Source of the DNA: Arabidopsis thaliana
Lineage: Eukaryota > Streptophyta > Magnoliopsida > Brassicales > Brassicaceae
Direction: 5' to 3'
DNA length: 64,000 bases
Assembly: GCF_000001735.4 (NCBI RefSeq)
Contig: NC_003076.8
Span: forward strand, 20,897,835 to 20,961,834
Shown here: one piece after another, positions 23,678 to 34,236 of the stretch
Position numbering within the stretch: the stretch's first letter is position 1
How the letters are laid out: each line of letters begins with the position of its first letter
Notes under the pieces: model-generated
What the model saw: only the letters and a program-made list of their open reading frames with translations
Told to the model about the DNA's origin: nothing
The model's database searches: none
Translations under genes and position numbers: made by a program

Positions 23678-24984
23678 ATGCAGCAGAGGAAGCCGACGGC
23701 GGGTAGACCCAGTGGTACCGATGGATCCGATTTCTCATACCGCATGGTCGTTGACTCTCGTGAGTTTCCAAAACTCCAAATCTCCTCTGTCCCAGATCCT
23801 TTTTCTCTCAATTTCTTCTTGATCCATGTGCTTTGCTTTGTTTTAGGTTACACGAAGGTCACTAAAGAAAAAGCTCGTCTCCGTCCTTTGATCTTTGTTC
23901 AGGTAATTGAATCTCTTTGATTTTGGATTGATTGGTCTATAATTCGATTTTGTGATGCATTTCAAAATGTTACATCCTTTGAGCACTGAATTAATCAATT
24001 CATGTTTAGTATATGATCAGGTTCTCATAATTGCAATATCACATTCGTTGCTTTGTTCTAATTGAAATTGTAGTGTTATTGAAGTTGTGTAGCATTAGTT
24101 TAAAGAGTTTGATATTGTTCTGTGAGATATGTATCTCTTTTTAGCTAAACTCTTACAGGGTTTTACTTGCAGGCTGCGATTTATGTAATCGGATTATCGT
24201 GTGCGTTTCTAACAACAACTAAAAAGGATGAGAAGAACACCCTTGCTATTGCAGCTGCTGTTGCTGGCTTAGTGTGTTCATTGATAGGAGAATTAGGTTA
24301 ACTCTCTCTTCTTTGTTGTTTTGCTGGTTACGCGTAATGAAAAAGTATCCTTTTGTTTTGGTGTCTTTATATATGTTTGTTGGAAAAAGGTTGCAGACGT
24401 AGCAGAGTAAACCTTTTGAGGCTCTACACGGCTGCATCAACCATTGTTATGGTTCTTTCTGTGTTTTGTGCTGTTAGGAGCAGATTAACCATGGAGGTAA
24501 ACCGCCTAACTTCAACAAACCTTACTCTCATCATTAGTCCTTTAGCTGACAAGCTTTTAGTAGTTAGAAACACTAGTAAAGGATCAGGTAATGGTTTAAA
24601 GCAGAAAAGGATTACACTTTTGTAGTCGTGAAAAAACAGTTGGTTATGGTAGTCATGGTATTACAGAATATGGAAATTGAGCTTGACGTTGATACTTCTC
24701 CTGACTCTAAATAAATGTTGTAGGAACGCAATAGCTCTGGAACAACCGCGAAGCTTGAGCTCGCAGGTTTCATTTGTGCTCAATTAGGTAAAACTTCCTG
24801 AAGATTCTTCTTGTTTTTTTTTTTGATGTGGTCTATACTTACTTGCAACTTGAGTTGCACATTCCGGGAATATGGATCTTATCGGTTTTTTTTGTTGAAT
24901 GCAGGAGCGGTGGTGCAGATATTAGCGATCATCGTTACAGGGTCCCTTGTCAATAATATGTCTCCACCTACGAAAGCAGCATAG
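23678..24984 (+). CDS. Jagunal-like ER membrane protein
   Basis: Six exons (23678-23759, 23847-23902, 24173-24296, 24390-24496, 24724-24787, 24905-24984) give 170 residues. The N-terminus (AGRPSGTDGSDFSYR) resembles the start of animal Jagunal/JAGN1, which has AAGTDGSDFQHR. Four hydrophobic segments follow at about residues 43-62, 70-88, 97-116 and 135-160, matching the four-pass JAGN1 layout. Animal Jagunal is an ER protein needed for ER organisation and early secretory traffic; a similar role in plants is inference. No signal peptide precedes the first membrane span, and the N-terminus is likely cytosolic. There is one GT-AG intron per short exon, with phases consistent throughout. Confidence 0.88.
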
Positions 24985-27900
24985 AGGAACATAAAATTTG
25001 GGCACTGTCGTGTGTGCTTCTCTTAAATGAAGAACTTAGGAATTTGTAATTTTTGAACCATTTTTGTTCTCTCCACCAAGTGATTAGTGTTATACAACGT
25101 TGTTTACTTCAGCTTTTTAATCAGTCATTCAAACACATTATTCATTGCGCGATGCACCAAGTAAGTCCTTTCAAATAGCACATCGGAATATGATTCGCTT
25201 AGAGAACATGTAGGTCCGAAATCCAAATGGTGACATGATGCGGTAAAAAAATTCTTAGCCGTAAAGAAATGGTAGAGATATTTGCATATTGAGAAACGAT
25301 GAGAACAAAATGTGTGTATAGTTTACCGTCTTCACTCTTACTTTACCAACTTTGTGATTCGTACGCAGCCTTTACCGTTGTGGGTTACCAATCATAACAA
25401 CCGTTAAGATTGTAAACGTGGTAGACATAACAAAAGTGAAATTTGGTCATGATGTCGTTTACAAGAGATGAACGATTCTCGGGTCAAACCATTTCAATCT
25501 TTCAATCCAAATGCAACAGAAGAAACTAGAAATGTTACAAGCTATATTCATATAAGTATAATAGTTTATCAGGTATAAGGTTGATGAAAATTTTGGTTAA
25601 GTTTCGCGGTGTTAATGACTTGTGTTTGCCAAAAGTGAAAGCTTATTTGGGGTTTGATAGAAATATTGAGGTTTTACAAGGTTAATTACAATTTATTTAT
25701 TTTTAATTGAAAATGGTGTGCAAATCGTAGATGCAAAAGTCAAACGTAAACAAAGGGATAACCACTTATCAGAAAATAACGAGTTCTCATGCTTAAGCTT
25801 AACGATTCAATTCACATAGAAAAATAATATAATTCGTCGGCCGGTACCTACATGAAGCAATATATATAAAATTAGGCAAATACTCGACGACGACAAATGT
25901 TAATAAAAAAAGAGGTGTTATATGAGACTCACGGTCATGTTGTTTTCCAGCCAAGAACACCAAGTGGCCCATGTTAATGTCCTCTTCCCAATTCTCACAT
26001 ATCCATTTTATTCTTTTATTGATATTACCGTGTACGTTTATTTCAATTGTTCCAAATATTAGTATTATCGTTTTCTATGATAACCAGGGTTCCTATGTGT
26101 GGAAGCCGTACTTATCACATGTTCTTTGCTTACTATGTGAATATTATTGCGACGGTCTATTATTGTATCATATGATACACAGTCAGCTAGAAAGCTGAAA
26201 TCTCCTTGTTACTATTTAGTTGAACTCAAGTTCGAATCTTTGTAATAGCATTATTTGTATATAATAGTATTACTGAAATGTCAATGAAAACTTAGCCATA
26301 ATGTAATAGTAAACGCATCCATAATAAGTTACAAATGATTAAAGATGAGTCACAATAAAAGATGCAAGTAGATAGTATTTTGTAAGTAATAGATAAAATG
26401 GATTCGCATTCACTAAGAACATTAGAAAACACTCTAGGTCATGTTCATTGGACCCGCGTCACCCGCCACAAATAGTTAGGAGTTTGTATATATTTGATCC
26501 TTTTTTTTACTTAGTATTATTGTTTTTTGAAGTTCGTATCGCATAGAAATACTTCCAAACCGTTTTAAAACATAACTAAGTGTAGATTCTCATCATAATC
26601 ATACAAATTATGTCTTAGTTAAGTTTCAAAAAATTTTGGACTTAAAACTAATTGACTATAAGTCTATAAATAGATTGGTCCATTTCTTTTAAATTTTATC
26701 TTTTAAGTTCCAAACAAATCAGAAAAAGGTGCATATATATATAGAGTATTTGTTTGCATATTCAACTTTTACTAGATTTTGTCATACGAAAAAGATCGAT
26801 ATTGAAATTCAGAGTCCGATTCAATTGATCAAAGAGACTTTATATGAAAACATGGCTTATATAGCTTCAAACAATAAATTATTTGTAAAATGCCAACCTA
26901 TACAAAAATCATGTATATGTAATATTGTAATGCATGATAGACCACTTAGCAAATAATTAATTATTTGGGAAATTAGAAGATCGATAAGGAACGAGTTATT
27001 CCTCCAAAAGAGGAGATCTAATCCATGTTCATCACATCACGTGTCACGTACCTCACATTTGCTTAGGCTTAAATAGCGGAATAAACTTGTAATAATGTTT
27101 TAGTCTTGTTGAAGGCATTTAAAGATTTATTTTCTCTTTTCACAATTCACACTATACATTATTTCGGAACTTATATTATCTCCTTTCACACACTAATGAA
27201 GTGCCTCGTCGAACAAATGAAGCAATCACGAATGATGATGGTTGCTAAAAATACATGTTCGTTAACGCATGGTTGTTTTTTAAACATGTACAACCGAATC
27301 ATTCGAATATATATAGCCGGATTGATTATTTTATATGCATAAGTATATAATTAAGTTATGGTCAATTTTAATCAACAACAAAATCTTGTAAAGTTAACAC
27401 ATCAAATTATTTCTAATAAAAAAGGACAACGCCGGATATACAAATAGTTTGAGATGGTTATGATATAAACCTGACTGAATTAGTTTATACTAGCAAATTC
27501 AATTGGGGAAAATCATCATGTATTATATAATTAACAATTAGATGAAAACCAGAGGAGTTAATGAGATCATTACCCTAGTAGTAGTAGATTCAAAATGGTG
27601 AAGTCAAATAGTATTATCAATGAATGCGGATAATTATAATAATCGGACCTTATATTAGTGGCCTTGTTGAGTACACACTAATAAACCATAACAAAAGAAG
27701 AAAAACATAATCACAACGGAATCATCTTTACTGTTGTACCACAGAAAACCATTCATATTAGGAATATCTAATTCCAACAGTTGAGACTTGAGAGTTGACC
27801 ACGATATATTATACAATTTCTCTTAACCATTTTTGAAAAAACAAGTTACGTACACATACACATAATACGATCTTTCTGTTGTATTAAGAAAATTGATACA

Positions 27901-28145
27901 TCATACATCTAGATCGATATAATTATTTTTTATTGAACAAAGCTAAGATCGATACAATTATAAACCATATACTTACGTTAAAAAAAGAAGAAGAGATCTA
28001 TCTATTCAGTTCCTTCACTCAATTTAAAAACAAATGTGCATGTGTATTGAATATATATAATACACACAACAAACAACATAGTTTCACAATTCGTCCCTGC
28101 AAAATTTGTTCACACCCTAAAATATTGGAAGCTGCCATCATCAAC
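24985..28145. other. Gene-free AT-rich interval
   Basis: About 3.2 kb with only short noise-like open frames. It contains the 3' UTR of the jagunal-like gene, a tRNA-like T-arm motif near 26230, and the promoter of the PMEI gene with a TATA element near 28052. No transposon ends were recognised. Confidence 0.5.
28052..28060 (+). promoter_or_regulatory. TATA box of the PMEI gene
   Basis: TATATATAA lies 94 bases before the chosen ATG of the PMEI protein. Its position inside a longer upstream in-frame extension argues that translation starts at 28146, not at an ATG further upstream. Confidence 0.5.
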
Positions 28146-28760
28146 ATGTCGCAAGTCCTCTACTCTCTAACGATCGTCTTTGTTTTCTTCGCTTCGACAA
28201 ACATCCAGAAAACATCAGGCAGTGCATCATCCTACTCCCAAAACCACAAAACGTTCGTGAAAACGGCTTGCAATTCGACAACATACCCCGACAAATGCTA
28301 CAAGTCCTTATCCTCCTACTCATCGAATATCAAATCCGACCCGATCAAACTATGCACCACCGCGCTTAACCTCAACGTGAAATCCGCAAAGGAAGCAACG
28401 TCCGTTGTCTCTAAGCTTCTCAAAATGTCTCAGAAATCAACCGCCGGACGAAAGGGTAAAATGTTACCAGAGGCTCTTATACTCAAGGACTGTCTCGAGG
28501 AGATGAAGGACACAATTATTGAGCTCAAGCAAGCGATCACGGAGATGAAGAATCTACAAGATGGTGGCTCTATGGCTGAGCATATAACGAACGTTAGGAC
28601 GTGGGTGAGCTCGGCGTTGACCGACGAAGGGACTTGTACGGACGGGTTCGAGGAGGTGAAAGTGAATAAAGAAACAAAGAAGAAGGTAAATAAGGTTGTT
28701 GAGGAACTTGCAACGACGACTAGTAATACTTTGGCGCTTATTACGAATCTACGTTACTAG
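28146..28760 (+). CDS. Invertase / pectin methylesterase inhibitor domain protein
   Basis: This single-exon gene encodes 204 residues: a signal peptide (~1-25) and one PMEI domain. The hallmark cysteines are present, in TACNSTTYPDKCYKSL (first disulfide hairpin), in ILKDCLEEM and in EGTCTDGF (second pair). The helical four-bundle pattern is evident, with the conserved VRTWVSSALTDEGTC block near the end. Proteins of this family bind pectin methylesterases or acid invertases in the apoplast; which target applies here cannot be read from sequence. The frame extends 71 codons upstream to another ATG, but that would bury the signal peptide and includes the TATA element. It is a stand-alone inhibitor close to, but not part of, the PME59/PME60 cluster. 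Confidence 0.92.
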   Translation: MSQVLYSLTIVFVFFASTNIQKTSGSASSYSQNHKTFVKTACNSTTYPDKCYKSLSSYSSNIKSDPIKLCTTALNLNVKSAKEATSVVSKLLKMSQKSTAGRKGKMLPEALILKDCLEEMKDTIIELKQAITEMKNLQDGGSMAEHITNVRTWVSSALTDEGTCTDGFEEVKVNKETKKKVNKVVEELATTTSNTLALITNLRY

Positions 28761-29283
28761 CTTACGAATAATAAAAATAAAAGTGAAGAAAGTTATTATT
28801 GATGAATTATTACTACTCCTTGCATGTGCATGCGATAAATTTCTTGTGTCTATTATATATTATTGTATCATGTTAATGTTAGAGCTAATTTAAGTTAAGC
28901 CAACTTGTATGATATATATCACATATATGTTTATTATGCTAAAGTAAAATGGTGAAAGCATTTTCAAAGAAATTGTATTCAAAAACGAATATATACTTAC
29001 AAACAGAAAATGATTTCAATAGTAGGAACATAGGCAACCATGTGATTTCTCCTGTTCTTATTCCGCAATTGTTACTAGAATAGAGTTGTCTAATTTGGTA
29101 TCTGAACCATTTATGCAGAAGGCTCTTGTTTGCTTGTTATATACATACATGATAATGTGTAGATGAACAAATGTAGTTTCTAAAACAAATCCTATTATAG
29201 AAGAGAGGACACAACTTCTTTTGAATTGGAACGTGTCATTGTTTTATACTTCAATGCTGGGTTTCTCCATATTGATACACTTG
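28761..29283. other. Convergent 3' regions
   Basis: Short AT-rich interval between the PMEI gene and the 3' end of the minus-strand ubiquitin-hydrolase-like gene. Nothing else is seen. Confidence 0.5.
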
Positions 29284-32200
29284 TTAAGCCATCCATCTCG
29301 CAGCTTCATAAAAAAGAATCTCTGGTCGAACCTTCTTTTCTCCACAGAACCTGACCACACTCTTCCAGTTACCAATATCCTATGGCATCACAACACATAG
29401 ATCAACAATGTCAGGCCTATCTAAAGTCACAATTCAACTCAAGGAAGGCAAAAAATCAACTGTTTTATCTTACCTCTCCTACTAAAGACTCACGCTTGAG
29501 ATTGACCCATCGGTTCTTTTCATAAGCTATGCAAATGTGTTCTTCTTCTACTTCACTGCAACCAACCTACATCACATTCCCATATATCCCGACACATTGT
29601 AAAAGAGAAATACAGAAGAGCAATAGGACAATCATTTGTGAGACTTTTTCTACCATTGACACAAGCCGGTAGTTAGTGTTTGGTTCTAAGCCTTCGTACA
29701 GCCTGCTGATATCTATCTCCCACTCCAAAGCCTTTGTTGTTTCAGATATTTCTTTTTCAGTTTCACTCTTCTCCCATTCTAACACTAATGTTGCAAAACC
29801 ACAAAACACCAACTCTGCTTTATAAATGAAATGAGTATATATAAGATCACAATCATGTTTCTCAAACCTTACCGATTGTGAAGATTGGCGGGCATCTACT
29901 TATAATATGATGAACAATATTTGTCCTTCCACATCCTCCTGATCTAGTGTCACATAACATTTTATATTCCATGCGGGTCACCTTAAGGATATCCACAAAC
30001 TTCATATTTCCGAGAGCACACTGCATATATATAAACACATAACAACTTTATAAGGGGAAGCACTAGTTTCTGTAGGAAAGATAAGGAGGAAAATAAATGA
30101 AACATACCTTCAGGTCTCTAATTGAATCTGCAGCCACAACAATGCCATGAGAACGTTGCTCTGGATAATTTGGCCGACTTCTGCATTTTATACAACTCAT
30201 TCTTTCATTTTCCTCCAAGGTGAAAAGGCGAGTTACCAAACTCTCTCTTTCTCGATATTTCCAGCAATGCCAAAACTCAAAGATGGCTACAACTACCTCA
30301 GCAGCATCAGCATCACTCAACTGAATAGAGTAAAGATAGAGTGTCATTAAAATAGCAGATTATTGACAGAAAGAAAAAGAAAAACACCATGCCTAGAAGG
30401 TTACCTTCTCCACACAAACCATGGAAAACATTTCTTCAACGGAAACAAGTAAGTCGCTTAAGAGGCAACTGTAGACTCCCTCGATTTTTATGTCCTCTGA
30501 CACAAAAGCAGTAAATAAAGTTTGTAGCGCAGAAGGAACTGGTTCTTCCAAGTGGTCTTGAAACGGTTGCATATTGTGCATCAAATACTCTTTGAGAATC
30601 TTAATGTTCAGGAGGGCCTGCAATACCACATGTTTCTGTGAACTTATCAACGAGAATAAGAAAGTAAAGAGATCTAGAATGAGCTGAATCAGAAGACGAC
30701 AATTAAAATACTTAATCATATATTTGTTGGTAACTACTTCACCTTCAGCGTCATGTCAAGAGCTGAATTGTATCTGGCTGAAGCTTCTCCAGATGCTGAC
30801 TCCATATGTTCTGACAGTGAATCTTCTCTAGGCATGTTTTGCATATCTTGAAGATAGCGAATGAATAATATTAAGAATTATACATCTCTAAACAAAATTA
30901 TTTGAATTATTCGTCAATAGAGAAAATTTTAAACAACCAGGGTCAAATTTAGTAGCTTCCTCTTGATTGTCAGTGTTGGATGAAATTTCCAATCGACCCC
31001 TTTCACCTGCACGAGTATCTTCTGGTTCCATAAAATCTTCTTTCACAATTTTTAGTGATGGAGATGTAACTCCAGGTTCAAGATCGACAGAAGGTTCACT
31101 GGACATGTAAGAACACGTTTTGCTCAGAGAAAACCCAAAAATATTTATCAACATGCGAAAAACACTCTTGAGGTACTTACTGTTCAACAGTCTTATCAAG
31201 GGGAGTAGACAAGCTCGTTGAATTCCTCTGTTACGCCATGAAGACCATTCATTCTTACAACCGATTATCCGAAAAAGTTAGAGAAGCAAATAGAGAATTT
31301 AGAAGTTGAAAGACCTTATTGTTTTTTTTCTTCTTTGACCGTGACTTCTTCTCCTCCTCGAGTAAAAGATAAGCTGCTGCTATATCTGACTTGGCGTTGG
31401 ATTCCATATTCACAATTTCATTCTAGATAATAAGATACATACTAACATATAAGAAACAATTCAAAGGCCAAATCAGATGGTAAACAAAAGCTCTCTATAT
31501 ATAACCGAAGTTTCAGACCAACCAGTAAGAAAGGTTTCAGCAGTCGAAGGATATAAGTGCGGTTGTCAAAAGCAGAAAGCCTGGTGAGGTTGGTTAGCAA
31601 AGTAATCCTTGAATTATCAATCAGCAAAATCTTAGAATCGATTAGTAGAACCTGCGAGTCATATAGATATTTTTAGATGGGCTATTCTATGTTATTATGT
31701 TGTAATGAATATTAACATCAAACAAACCTTGTGGGTGACCACTGATTTCAGGTGGTGTATGGACTTCAACGCTATATCATCGCCGAGACTTTTACGCTGA
31801 CGTATAAGATTCATGCAATCTTCTGAATCGAGGAAATCAAATGTCGGATGCGATGCTCCTTGGAGAACATCTCGTACTGCCCACAAGAAAAAATTTGCAG
31901 TGATGGAATTTTCGGAGACTCTCTCTTCACAGCTATCGCATAGAAGAGATGCATATTTATTCCACTGATCTTCCAGAAGATTCTTTCTCCTTTCATCTTC
32001 ACTCATACACAAGTTCTCAACGACAGTAAGAGCTGCATCATAATCTAAGACCAGATATTTCTTTGCATATTTTTTTCCCAAAAACGAAAATGTGAACTGA
32101 ACAGCTTTCAGAACAGCCACCCAGATACCAAAATTGTGTTCCCTGATAGGTCTGGGAAAGATCGTATCTACTGAATTGTAGTCAGTTAACCAGGATATGA

Positions 32201-33683
32201 TATCATCTCCCTGAGCTGGTGCCTTGGCGTAGTGAGCATTGGGATCAAAAACATTGATTGTCCCTTCATCATCGAATGGAACATCTTTGCATTTTAGCAG
32301 TCTTTTATCCAGAAGCAGAAATGAAAACTGAGGGTCAAAGTCGATCTTTTCTTTGACTCGAGTATGATCCAAGAAACTGTTCACTGCTCTGCAAACCAGA
32401 TCTGTACCATCATTCCTTTTACACTTGATGGTTTTTAGAAAGTCTAGGATTTGATTGAGTTCATGACTTTCAAGAAAACAGATACTCTGAGGTGTTCCCA
32501 CTAGGTGAGAATCAATAAGACTCTGTTCGGAAACATCAAGTTTTGCAAGATGTTGAACCGGAAAACGCATCAGCCACTCTCGAATGCTAGAAGGAAGAAT
32601 TTTATGGTCACAAAGTGACACAAGGAGCAATTTGATTTCCTTGAGTAACTTACTGCGATCTTCATCTGCAGCTAAAGGCCACTCTTCGGACCATCCATTC
32701 TTAGGTGCAAACGCTTTCACATCTGCGAGCCGATTCTTGATCATTTCAACGGCAGCTACTGTATCCACTGGTTCCCAAGCTCCAACCGATATCTTACGAG
32801 CCCAGTCCTTTCCTATCCTCTGGACCATATCCTTTTTCGAAGCATTTTTAAAATCTGCATCATGTTGTTGTTCAAAATGATTCTTACATTCTTCAGCACT
32901 AGAAAGCTTCTTCAAACATTTACTTCTACACATCCAAAACGTCCATTTTCTATCTGCCTTAGCAGAAGTGAGAACTTTCTCAAAAACATCTCGTCCCTCT
33001 CTGTTATGTACTCCCTCGACAAAACTTTTAAGCTTTGCAATGCTTACTTTCATAAAGTCTCTTTTGATCTTAATATCCAATCCCATCCAATAAGACCTCA
33101 ATTCTTGAATCTCGTCGTCAACAAGGTCTGAACTTTTCTTTGGCTCCCAAACTTTAGACTCAGAGCTTAAAGGGGAAGTCTTGGCTCCAGCGATCATGCG
33201 CTCTGCATCTCTGATTAAAGTATTGAATTCTTTGTTCATATCTTTTTTTAGCTCTTGCAACATTGATCGAGCAACAGGACTCGTGTTTTCTGGGTAAGTA
33301 ACTGATAAATCTTGTTTTGATTTCTTCACGCATTGCTTGTAATACGATACTGACCCAAGCTGTTTGGCCAAATTGTAGAATCCCATTGCACAAAGTCGTG
33401 ATAATATCACATCTTGAGAATAGCATTGTACAGAAGCCACCAAGTATGCGAAACCCACGTCTGGATTCTCTGTTATGTCCTCTAGTTTCACGAACATTGT
33501 ACCTTGTTTGATATGAAGAAACCATGAGTCCTTGTCTTTCTTGTGGTCAAAAATCAAATCTTCAAGTATCTCCAAGGCCTTGCAGTGATTTCCTTTAACG
33601 AATTCTTCTCTAGATTTCGTGATGAGTTTTATGACCTCAACATCTTCCAGGAAAGATGGCTTCATCATAGTAACGACTCTCAA
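29284..33683 (-). CDS. Ubiquitin carboxyl-terminal hydrolase-related protein, probable pseudo-enzyme
   Basis: Twelve exons, in transcript order 31728-33683, 31523-31651, 31315-31422, 31181-31227, 30938-31098, 30743-30846, 30405-30617, 30108-30320, 29873-30020, 29654-29784, 29474-29566, 29284-29379, give about 1132 residues. The order is DUF627-like repeats (~20-160), a DUF629-like region with a C2H2 finger (Cys252, Cys256, His269, His274), a Lys-rich linker, then a USP-like C-terminal part. This is the plant family with DUF627, DUF629 and UCH domains. At the catalytic Cys box the protein reads RYNSALDMTLKALLNI, where I recall active relatives having YNCFLNVIIQSLW, so Ser828 replaces Cys. Zinc-type pairs (CIKC, GGCG) remain. 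The start could also be Met6 (33668). It is divergent from OCT1. Confidence 0.87.
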
Positions 33684-34236
33684 GATTCTTGCGTTTTCTT
33701 GCTCTCCAAGGTTTCCTTTGCTTCGGAGAGAAATTTGTCAGAATGTAGAAAACAACAGCAACAGTGAGCTGGCTTTTCTCACGTGAGAGCCACGTGAAAA
33801 GGGTTGATACAAAAAAAAAACCAATTATGAGCACTGAGGAATTCTGTCGAACCCCTTGTAAGCAATATCCGTTTGGGATTTTCACGGAGTAGCAAACCAA
33901 AACAAATCCCAAAAATTGTGTGAATCTTCGATTTTGGGTTAAGACCCAAATGTAGAACGATCTTCATGTTGGTGTTACACAAAATTCGTGGAAATGTTTG
34001 GACTTGAAAATCAACAATCTCAATCTTCTTCGTCGGATCTCTAATAAGTGTTTTGAGTTTTACTGTTAAAGAAGACACATTAGCTATTCTACTGTTATTA
34101 AGTTCTCGTTTCAAACGCCATGCCGTTTGTTATATTTAAAAACGGCAGCGCATCGCTCTATCCCCTACTAAACCCTGAGCATTTTTAAGTTAAACTCAGA
34201 GGTCCTCTGTCACAAGCCGCAAGAAGAAGCAGAGCA
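33684..34236. promoter_or_regulatory. Bidirectional promoter between the UCH-like gene and OCT1
   Basis: Only ~550 bases separate the two divergent start codons. A telo-box-like TAAACCCTGA lies near 34169, about 65 bases before the OCT1 ATG. Such boxes are common in plant housekeeping and translation-related promoters. Neither side shows a strong TATA box. Confidence 0.5.

Noticed and set aside
27933..28145. 71-codon N-terminal extension of the PMEI protein
   Set aside because: It would bury the signal peptide and contains the likely TATA box.
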